Shown piece after piece: positions 1 to 33,800 of a stretch of DNA of 64,000 bases. The stretch lies in assembly GCA_016584305.1 (NCBI GenBank), contig JACEEZ010000067.1:321001-385000 (forward strand), written 5' to 3'. Numbering within the stretch: position 1 is the first letter of the stretch; every line of letters begins with the position of its first letter. The stretch comes from Chionoecetes opilio (taxonomy: Eukaryota; Arthropoda; Malacostraca; Decapoda; Majidae). The position numbers and the translations under genes are program-made. The notes under the pieces were generated by a model that saw only the letters and a list, made by a program, of their open reading frames with translations, had not been told where the DNA came from and made no database searches.

Positions 1-3966
<3,966 letters not shown>

Positions 3967-3968
3967 GG

Positions 3969-24381
<20,413 letters not shown>

Positions 24382-24390
24382 GCACCAGCA

Positions 24391-27130
24391 GTAAGTCCAG
24401 CCATCTTCAGATTCTCATATTGATGAAGTAGATACACATTACCACAATTATTGCAAAACAAATAAAAATAGACTTAGGGACTTGTTTGGAAGAGTTCTAA
24501 CACAAGTGCTGTAGAATGTTTACTCTAGGATTATACAAGCCTTTCGTATTGCTGGTAAGGCTCTTGATGTAGGACTTTAGCGGATCATTGCTGAAGTGAC
24601 AGAGGTCCAGTAGTGTTCTGCCAAGCCGAGCTGGGTCAAAAATTCGCAATGAATTTTTTTGATAGGGTGTTGACAATGCCAAGTAAATTTAATTTGAGGA
24701 ATGCAACTATGCTTAAGGGGAATTCTTTGAAGCACAAAATGAGTGCAATTTTGGTTGATTGTACCTGCTTCAGTGATGGTATAGATAAGGAACTTATGAG
24801 CACTGTTGATGGAAAGGCCTCACAGATGACGGCTAGGATTCCATCCAATATATTGAAGTAACTGTTAATCAAAAACATAACCTGTATAGTTTTTTACTTA
24901 AGGCAGTGTTTCAGTTGATATCAGATTTACATATTTTGATTTAATTATCTGTTTAATACAGTTGTAGATTCTACTTTTATCTATTGAAAAGAATGATATC
25001 TGAGGAAGGGGAAATTCATAAATATTTAGACTTCATGTTGGAAGTCTAACGTCCACTAATAAACTATGAATATTCAGGTATTTGACTAAATAAACTAGCT
25101 CCAAAGTAATCACTGATGTATTTTTGTACAATTTATTGTCATAATATTTGTTTCATGTTATTCTACATATGGATTACTAATAAATGTTGTCATCTAACCC
25201 ATCAGTACTACTTCTACCATTTACTTCTGGTTCTCATCACTGCTCTTCTTAATTGTCCTCTTGAGTGAGGAACACGCTGTCTCTTGGCCTTTTACACTTC
25301 TCTGATAACTATTAGATATCTTTCCCTTTGCAATCAGAGCTTCTTTTCATGAGGGTTGTAGTAATATTTCCTGCCTTAACTCCTGTGCTAAGACCCTAAC
25401 TGTTAGATGTTGTGCCCCTCACGTAGAGGCTATCCTGCCCTTTGCTTTAGATCCTGTTTTTCCATGGGATGTATTTAAGATGTTTACTTAGCCGATATTG
25501 GTTTTGAGGGAGGTCATAGCAGGTTTTTACCTATGTAGTAGACTATGATTTCTTTGCCTTGTAAACATACTACATACATGTAGAGAAAATCTAAGCTATA
25601 TTTGATGAAGAGGAAGGGTTGTATGCACAGGCCATAGAAGGAATATATTGAAAAGTGTTGCTGAGATCAATCAGTTAAGTTAACATCTAAGGTACTTTCC
25701 TAGTATGTTTGTATGTCTGTACCTGATAATTGAAGCCATTGTCCGTGTACAAAGGTATCGTTGTCACCACTTTTAAGAAAGACAAAGGACACTCGCCACA
25801 ACTTCGTTGTTCTCCAGCAGGTTCCCTCCCCTTCTTGTAGTGATTTGGAATGACAAATTCCAGTGTCCCATATGCACGATTCTTTTTCTTTCTTTTTATT
25901 TAATGCTCCTATTACATTAATAACAGAAATAGCATAGTTTGTGTTCAGCTTTGTTTGAATCTATCTAGATTTCAAAGCCCTTGGATAACTTTCACAAGTG
26001 TGATTTGGCTAATTGTTTGAGAAAGAGTTATTGCTGTCATCCCTGCTTCTGTAGGTCAAGTAGACATTCCATGCAGCACATGTTTTGTTACAAATTATTG
26101 TTTATTTTTACATTTGATTAAGCCTGTCCCTCGGCACTTTCAAAATGTTGCGTATCCCTTTGTGGGATGCCGAGCCATCCGAGAACGAAATGCTGTCAAG
26201 TTATATCATTGGCTTTTTTCCCACTGTTTTGTAGTTCTTCCTGGTGACACTGACCAGGTCTGGTCTAGTTATATTTTCATTTTTCTGCAGTTTGGAGCAA
26301 GCTTTTCCCTATGATGTAAGAAAGAGCCTTAACTCTAATAGGAAATAGGTAATCTGTCCCCATTACCTGCATACATTAGTATTTGAAGTTATATTACCTC
26401 GTATAGAGTTTATGTCCAGTGTATTTAGAAATTTTAACAAGAATCACTATTTGCTCCTCAGGGGATCAAATTTAACTATGCATGAAATGGCCCAGTAGGG
26501 AAAACCTTGTATTGTGAGATGCCATGTTGACATGCTGTGTGAGGTACTCACCACCTTCCTTGACACCTTCAATGAAGGACACACATGTAGTTCTTCCTTT
26601 GTAGTGAAACTTTTAATGTAATGACAAATGAACTTTGCATTACTTGTGATTTCACACAATCTACAAAATGGTTATAATTATCAAAGTTTGGATGATTAAA
26701 TTGATAGTCTAAGATGTGCCTACGGTCCCCTGAAAAGCAAGTATTGTCCTGCAACTTGACTGGATGTTCACATTTAAGAGATTTGATTTAACATAAGGAC
26801 CAGACACTGTTACTTGTGTCCATAGTTTAAAACTCTTGAAGCCATCCATTTTGTAATGTGATTAATGTATTTTGCATTCATATAAAGGAATAAATACCAG
26901 AAGATATTTATGTATTCATTCACCTATTCACCTCTCCTTGCTCTATATCAATTGTGAACAGTCAGCACCTTTGTGGCGATGGTTGTGCTGCACAGCCGAG
27001 CACAATGCAATTATGCAACGCAACATATGTTACAGCGGAGTCCTTTCAGCCGACGGGGAGGTATTGAATGTCCAGGTGAACACTGCGTTTTTAATGTTGA
27101 TCTTTATTTGTGTCCTAAATAGAGGACACT
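24391..27130. other. HNRNPK 3' flank (intron and/or 3' UTR)
   Basis: AT-rich DNA with several AATAAA hexamers, including 24461-24466 and 25179-25184 (the latter followed by a TG/T-rich stretch). The 82-codon frame at 24613-24861 resembles nothing known. No coding exon was recognised. Confidence 0.5.
25179..25184 (+). promoter_or_regulatory. candidate polyadenylation signal AATAAA
   Basis: AATAAA about 800 bp after the HNRNPK stop, followed by TGTTGTC. One of several hexamers; an earlier one is at 24461. Confidence 0.4.
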
Positions 27131-27400
27131 AATAGAAGGTTGTTGGATGAAGTGAAGGCATTCTACAGGCCCTCAGTTGAAAACTCGGGTTGCCTGTCAG
27201 GAAGAGCATCCAGGGCGTAAAACTTGTGCCTCAAATTTGAATGATTAACGCGACAATATAATTGGAAGCTTATCATCGACCGTCTAACCTAATACGATTA
27301 CGGGAAAATCTGACTTTAAACGGAAAGATGATTATGATAAAAATGGGTGTATGGTAAGGGTGCATAATATCACCATGGTTGTGTGACTTGTTGGATGGAG

Positions 27401-28077
27401 TACAGGGAAGTCCTGGTATACGAGCATTCGGTATACGAGACATCAATGATAGGAGCTGAGTAAATTAGGGACTATTTTCAATATACGAGATCGAAAATCC
27501 AATGCTACGACATTCAAACGGGTGAGTAAAATTACCAAGTTCAAAATGCGCGCCCTATCACGTATGCATCTGGGCTGTTGATGATGATGTGGTGGCCCCA
27601 AGCTTGGGGCCCCCCACCTGGCTAATTACCCCTAAAGGGCCGCACACCTGGCTAATTACCCTTTAGGTCACGCCTTGCTTGGGGTCAACCCAAATCCCCC
27701 TTTGTCCAGCCCGGGAATCCTGTATTCAGTCAGTTGCCTACCAACCACTACAGGGAGAGGAGTGGTGGTGTTCCTCTCACTGTAGTGGTTGGTAGGTAAC
27801 TGACTGAATACAGGACTCCCGGGCTGGACAAAGGGGGATTTTGGTTGACCCCAGTCAGGTCACCCCAAGCAAGGCGTGACCTGAAGGGTAATTAGCCAGG
27901 TGTGCGGCCCCAACCTTGGGACCCTACAGTTTATTTTAGCTTGAAAAACATGTCTTTGATGGGGTCCTGGAACCAAACCTATATTTACCATTAGTTATGT
28001 ATTTTGCTATACGAGATTTCGCTTTACGAGTATGCCAGGTGGAACCTAACTGCTCGTATCTTCGGGACTTCCCTGTA
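27401..28077. mobile_element. pogo/Tc1-mariner-like MITE with a giant central palindrome
   Basis: TA at both ends (27401-2, 28076-7). Termini ACAGGGAAGTCCTGGTATACG and its inverted partner ending CGGGACTTCCCTGT. The interior (27589-27760 against 27773-27935) is an inverted repeat with arms of about 165 bp and a loop of about 12 bp. Subterminal TATACGAG-type words recur on both sides. No transposase. It sits inside an old LINE. Confidence 0.8.
27589..27935. repeat. long inverted repeat (hairpin arms about 165 bp)
   Basis: Left arm contains CACCTGGCTAATTACCC, GCCTTGCTTGGGGT and CAACCACTACAG. The right arm carries their complements in reverse order; the loop is AGTGGTGGTGTT. The left arm has an internal partial duplication (CACCTGGCTAATTACC twice). 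Confidence 0.9.
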
Positions 28078-28549
28078 TTCTGGTAAATTAAACCTAAGGT
28101 AGGAAATGCTGGCATAGAGAGGAGTATAGATACCAGAAAATCAAAGCTCAATACCTTAATGTTTGAGGATGATATTGTGCTATTAATTGAGTGAAGAAAA
28201 ATTACAAACGTTGGTAAAGTAATTCATGTGTGTGAAGCAAATCCTGAAATTATGGGCAAAAGTAAAGTGATAGTATTTCAGAAGAAAATAAAGTGAAGTA
28301 ATTGAGTTTATAGATCAGGATAGAATAAGATTTGAGAGCCAGAAGCAATGTAAATGGATGGAAGCAATGCAAAATATTGTTGAATAAGCAGGTAAATGAA
28401 TGTTGGTACTACGTACAGTATGATCGTGATGACATAAGTACGTAGATACATTCCACGGAATCTTATATATTAAATTCTTGCAAATCTTTGTGTTCATTTA
28501 TAGGTTGCATGAGATGCATTTCTGTGCCCTGCCAACATTGATCCATGAC

Positions 28550-29424
28550 CATAGGTGGGCGTTATCGCGATAAATTATTGCGATAACGATATCGGGTCAT
28601 CGGTTATCCGATAAAAAAGATTCCCGCGTTATCGATTCATTGGTATCGCCGACACTTTTGGTACCAAACTAGCGATAATCGATCATTTTATTTTTTGGTT
28701 CCAGTTTAGCACAGGGGCGAGCCGCGCATGCCTTGGAGGCAGAAATAGGTAGGTCCGAGCTGGGAACCGAACAACGGTCTAAACCCAGTTAACCGTCTTG
28801 ATGTCTTCTCAAAACGTTCGCTCAGCTTCAGTCTCTCACCAGCTGTCGGACGGGGAGGTGTTGCTCCTGAGCACTCCCGGTTTTACGCGTTCTTTGATGA
28901 TTTTTTTCCCTATGTTCCCATGCTTCTTCCGTTCTAATTTTTTGTGCACGTGTATATGAATGTATGTACTATTCGGTGCTATTCTTTAATATCCGTTTAT
29001 TAACGTTTTGAACACTCACGCCCCTATTCTAAACTGATCCTATTTTTATTGTAATTTAGTAGTGCTAAAGTGCAAAAGACATTTTTAGTAGTTTAAACTT
29101 TCAAATGTAGTTATTTTACTTAAAAACAGTACTTTTCATTAGTGAAGAGACAGGATAAACATTGAATTTAGAAGAAATTAGTGTGCAAAAGGTAAATGAA
29201 GGGTTTTCTAACAGTTTACTGATAGCATTTAAGATTTTTTATTTAAAATTTCAATATCGTTATCGCTAGTATCGGAATTTTGGATTTATCGATTTATCAG
29301 TTATCGCCTTATCGGGCGATCAATTTATCGCCAGTTATCGATTATCGGTTATCGCCGATAAGGTTATCGTTATAGATTTATCAGTTATCGTGATAAGTTT
29401 TTTCGTTATCGCGCCCACTCTATG
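28550..29424. mobile_element. non-autonomous hAT-type MITE with perfect 8-bp target duplication
   Basis: Starts CATAGGTGGGCGTTATCGCG, ends CGCGCCCACTCTATG. Flanked by identical TCCATGAC at 28542-28549 and 29425-29432. The ends are packed with TTATCG/CGATAA words, the interior is AT-rich and non-coding. 875 bp. Confidence 0.9.
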
Positions 29425-29633
29425 TCCATGACTAGCTGGTTTGCTACTGGCTACAGACAGACATATGCAACAATAGAAAGGTACTGTTGCATTAAACAGT
29501 TGAGAATCGACGGTCCGAACATTAACAGAGTTTGAGTACTTCTCCCACACAGCAGATTCATGACTTATTCGTCAGGTAGCTATTATAGTGTGGAGTCAAT
29601 AGTGAACTATAAAAGAATTCTACGGTAGATAAT

Positions 29634-29736
29634 TTCATGGATTGGGATGAAAGGTGGATGTAGTTAGGTAGTGTTAAGTAACAGGAACTACCACGTGTAG
29701 GTCTGACGGCCTCTTGTAGCTTCCTTATGTTCTTAA
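29634..29736 (+). mobile_element. CR1-like LINE 3' end fragment
   Basis: Starts TTCATGGATTGGGATGAAAG, runs through AACTACCACGTGTAGG and CCTCTTGTAGC, ends in TTCTTA. Same family as 20121-22473. Confidence 0.85.
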
Positions 29737-29744
29737 TGGACTGT

Positions 29745-29970
29745 GGATGGAATTACAGAGATGCCAAAGTATGGGAAGGAACTATAGATGTATAAGATAT
29801 GTGGGTTAGCATGGGAAGAGAGCAAGGTACCAGGAAACAGGACAAAAGCCATCATTATCCCCCTTTACAAGTGTAAGAGTAGTATAAATTAATGTAGCAG
29901 TTATAGAGGTATAAATATTTTGTGTATAGCAGGAAAGGTTTATTTAAAAAATGTGGTTGCGAGGGTGTGA
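29745..29970 (+). mobile_element. old non-LTR RT fragment
   Basis: Across frameshifts reads W-x-x-x-KVPGN-W-TKAIIIPLYKCK, then SYRGINILCIAGKVY: the IVPLYKGKG / NYRGISLLS-x-x-GKV block before the catalytic RT motifs. Probably the same old family as 27140-28440. Confidence 0.6.
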
Positions 29971-30170
29971 AGGGTTAGAAGTTGGGTTTTTTTGGGGGGA
30001 TGAGGGGTTTAAGAAGTGTTTTTTAGGGTGTGTGATGAGTTAGAAGTTTTTTTTTAAGGGGGTAGAGGGTTAGAAGTGTGATTTTTGGGGGTGGTGTGAA
30101 GGGTTAGAAGTGGGTTTTTTTGGGTGGTGAGTGGTTTAAGAAAAGTTAGGCAGAGGTGGGGTTTTTGTGG
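29957..30170. repeat. degenerate G/T-rich tandem repeat
   Basis: Four or so diverged units of about 50-60 bp built on GGGTTAGAAGT followed by a T-run and GGGGG. Confidence 0.7.
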
Positions 30171-30314
30171 GTGTGGTGGGGTGCAGATCACAAAAAAGTA
30201 AGATCAGTGAAGAGCAGGGAGGTTCTAGAGGATGTGTGGATATATATTGCCACTCAGGAATCGATTGCAGTTGAGAAAAAGCTAATAAAAGGGAAGAAAG
30301 TTTGCTTCATTTAT

Positions 30315-30641
30315 GGAACCTCGACTTTTCACTTTTTCTCAAAGGTATCACATTTAGGTAACTCAACTATTGTACAGCTTATACATTTTTTCACTTTGAT
30401 GAAAATATATCCAATAATACTGTCGATAAAAACTATCAATATACGCTTTATCAAATTATACCACACACATACACATGCAATATCAAAGCAAAATATCGAT
30501 ATCTACCATTTTTCCAAATAACCGGTAGCAAAATTAAGATATTATACATAGTTCAGCCATAAAGAAGTGAACATATTCAATAGTCAATGCTCTAAAATCA
30601 TAGAATGTTGAAAATTTGAGAAGCGATCAAGTCGAGGTTCC
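30315..30641. mobile_element. short inverted-repeat element abutting the PSMD3 start site
   Basis: GGAACCTCGACTT at 30315-30327 is repeated inverted at 30629-30641 (13 bp, perfect), with a second weaker match (CTCAAA) just inside. Interior AT-rich and non-coding. No clear target duplication, so MITE status is an inference. Confidence 0.5.
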
Positions 30642-30657
30642 AAGGTCGTGTTTATTG

Positions 30658-30663
30658 TCAGTC
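30658..30663 (+). promoter_or_regulatory. PSMD3: arthropod-type initiator TCAGTC
   Basis: TCAGTC matches the arthropod initiator consensus (TCAGTY); the A at 30660 would be +1, giving an 80-nt leader before the ATG at 30740. No TATA box at -30. A DPE-like AGAC word lies near +26 but is out of register. Confidence 0.5.
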
Positions 30664-30739
30664 ACAGAAGCGGCGACGGGGCGAAGACTGCCGAGTGTGA
30701 CCTGCTGAGACTAGACTTTGTGTGCTGACCTGACCCACT

Positions 30740-30881
30740 ATGACCGTGGAAAAGATGGAAGTCGTGACCTCTGATAAAGATAAGGACAAAGACAAGGATA
30801 AGGATAAGGATAAGGACAAAGATAAGGATAAGGAGGGCGAGAAGGAGGAGAAGAAGGATCCCGACACACTAACGTTGGAAG
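30740..30881 (+). CDS. PSMD3: PSMD3 exon 1 coding part with Lys/Asp microsatellite
   Basis: Begins [14 protein letters not shown] and continues through about nine Asp-Lys pairs to [16 protein letters not shown]; donor AAG|GTGAGC, ends in phase 1. The Asp-Lys run is coded by GATAAG/GACAAA hexamers and is probably length-polymorphic. Charged low-complexity N-termini are normal in this family. Confidence 0.93.
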
Positions 30882-33800
30882 GTGAGCAAACAAGGTTTTC
30901 TGGATTACTTGTGTGTTTCTTGAGCCGTTTTGGTCATTGGTTGATACTATATAGCATAGCATATTATAGAATGGCTTCCACATTATTCAAGTCATCTATT
31001 TGTCGTATACTTATCGATGGCTCTTTTCCTGCATCAAGTTTGGAGAGTGTTTTATTTTGTTTGTTTTGGAGAATTTCGTCAGTTATCGACGCAGCTGAGA
31101 TGGATCTCCACTGTAACCAGACAGCTCTCTCTCAGACTACCCTAGAGAGCTGTCTGCTAGTGCTTATAGTGTTGGCCGAAGCCAGCACCCCAGGAGGCGG
31201 TTTACAAACCCCTTGTTAACCCGGGTACCGGGTTAACACCCGGTACCCATTCACTGCTGGGTGGACAGGGGCTCGGGTTTTAAGGAAACAGCCCAACTGT
31301 TTCCGCTCCGCCCGTGGATCGAACCCGGGACTTCTCGGTTGTGAACCGAGCGTGCTACCCCTACACTACGGAGTACCCTAGGGTTCTTGTGTTTCAATAT
31401 ATTTCGATTTTCTTTTTTTAGGTTTAGGTTAGGTGGTATTATTCCAGATGAACACCGAATTCACTTTGGTGGACCAAAGTTTTTTTTTCTGGTGAGTTTT
31501 GATGTGTTTTGAATTAATCTGTTCACCGTTTCTGTCGCAAATCTTTTTTTAGGTTATGTATAGGTTAGCTATTTTTTTCTGGTGTGTTTTGATGCGTTTA
31601 AAATTAATCTGCTAACCGTTTCTGTCGCAAATCTATTTTTTTTTAGTATTGCAAAAATGACAAAAAAAAATTGAACCTAACCGAACCTATATCTAACCTA
31701 ACCTATACATAATCTAACCTTTACCTAACTATAAAAAAATAAAAACTTTTACCTTCCTGTAACACAAAAAAAAGAAAAAAGAAAGATTTGCGTCAGAAAT
31801 GGTTAGCAGATTAATTCAAAACATCAAAACTCACCAGAAAAAATTGTTTGGTCCACCAAAGTTCATCTGGAATACTACCAGCTAAACTGCTGGTATTATT
31901 TTACACTAGGACCGAAATTCCCTACACAATTGGGAGTGTGGTTTCTGTTTACCTTTTTGGATTCTAGGAAACTTATTCTTTTTTAAGGTGAGAAAGATCT
32001 TGGCGTGATGAGGGTGAGCCCAGACCTCTGACCTAGGAAACAATGTATTGAGGCTAGAAATAGAGCTAATAGAGTGTTAGGATTCATTACCAGAAGTAGA
32101 AGTGCGGAAGTTATTATAAAGCTTTATCTGGCTCTAGTCAGACCTCACCTAGACTATGCGGTTCAATTTTGGTCTCCATATTACAGGATGGAAAATTGGA
32201 AATAGCCTTGTTAGAATCAGTGCAGAGAAGGATGACCAAAATTATTCAAGGGATGCGTAACTTTAGTTATGAGAAGAGATTGAAGCTATTAAAGTTACAC
32301 TCACTCGAGAGACGCAGAGTAAGGGGCGATCTGATAGAAGTTTTTAAGTGGATAAAGGGATTTAGTAAATGAGAGGTAGGAAAAGTTCTTACGGCTATTA
32401 ACCAGGGTAGAACAAGAAGTAACGGATTCAAGCTGGAAAAGCGTAGATTTAAAAAAGAAATAGGGAAAAACTGGTTCACAAATAGGGTGGTAAATGATTG
32501 GAATGGACTCAGTAGACAGGTAGTTAGTGCGGAGTCATTAGAGAGCTTTAAAGGGAGGCTAGATAAATTCATGGATGGGGATGAAAGGTGGATGTTAGGT
32601 AGTGTTAGGTAACAGGAACTACCACGTGTAGGCCTCACGGCCTCTTGTACCTTCCTTATTTTCTTATGTTCTTATGTTGTAAACATTTTCTTTATGAGCT
32701 TCAGTCGCAAATCATTACTTTTGGAGATAATGACATGTTGTTCACAGGGAGGCGAGACAAGTGTTTACGTGCCTCTCACTCATCTTCCTCTTGTGACCTG
32801 CATCGCCTCTGTTCTTCCCTTGCCGCGGACACTTTTTTAATGCAGATTTGGCTTTAGTTAAAAGGTTAAAGCGTGTGATTAGGTTAGGTTAGTGAGTTAA
32901 AAGGTGGGGTTAGGTTAGTTTAATTTTCATATCTCATATCTCATATCTCATATACACTCCTTCCTATTAAAAACATCTTATATCTCCGAAAGTAGTGATT
33001 TGCGAGGGAAGCTCATAGAGAGAATGTTTCTTAGATACGCTACCATTTTATTTTCGGTAATAACCATAATAGCATACCTGCCGGGGCAGGGCGTTCCTCC
33101 ACCCCTCCGTAAGACCAGTTTTTTTTATATTACAATTTTTACTGTAACCACTGGTTAACAGTAACCTAACCTAACCGGTAAAAAATTAGTTTATGACTGT
33201 TGCAAGATTTTGAGACCAGTTGATTTTTTTTCGGTTAATATGTGATGCTTTTCCTAATGGAGATAGTTTTTTCCTGTGCAAACCTCAAAAAAGTATTTTT
33301 TGCAATTAAAAAAAGTGATGACAAATTTCAAAAAATAAACTTTAGACATTTTGACGGGAAAAAACATCTAACATTGAACATAAAGATGATGATGATGAAT
33401 GATAGCTGTTGTGAAGGTGATAGATGAAGTATTATGCTTAGATACTGCATTTCTTTTACAGTATACGGTGAGTTTGATGTGTTTATTGAAATAACTAGTA
33501 AATGGACCAATTTAAAACCTCCCCTCTCTGATATGATATTATTTGGTACAGTTTACTTTGAGAGCAAACCAACATGGCACATACAGTTAGCAGGCATTTA
33601 GTGAGGTAACTGAGGTTGATACATAAAGACTCACCCTTCCCGACAGACATCAAGGAACAAATCCGGCTGGTGGAGCGCAGCATAGTCAGCAAGGAGCCCA
33701 GGTTTGTGCTGCGTGTGCTGAGGGGGTTGCCGGCCACTCGGCGCAAACTGACACCCAACGTGCTGCGGCGCCTGGTGGCCACCTACTATGGCCGGGCCGA

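Larger units (their letters stand above)
27140..28440 (+). mobile_element. old non-LTR RT fragment, split by a MITE
   Basis: Left part: a GGAAGAGCATCCAGGGCGTA stretch common in LINEs, then a frame with ISPWLCDLLDG just before the insertion (the Q-G-C-x-(M/I)-SP-(W/P)-L-F RT motif). Right part: NTLMFEDDIVLL (degenerate F-A-D-D box) and MGKSKVIVFQKK. Many stops. The insert at 27401-28077 separates the two halves. Confidence 0.65.

Noticed and set aside
24613..24861. 82-codon frame after the HNRNPK stop
   Set aside because: No resemblance to known proteins and no splice context; most likely 3' UTR or intron sequence.
31305..31377. Functional tRNA-Val(CAC) gene on the minus strand
   Set aside because: The acceptor stem pairs poorly, the T-stem has a mismatch, and the same head-plus-body recurs elsewhere, so it is a SINE.
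32879..32925. Interstitial telomere repeats (TTAGG)n
   Set aside because: Only isolated TTAGGTTAGG words; not a tandem array of the arthropod telomere unit.
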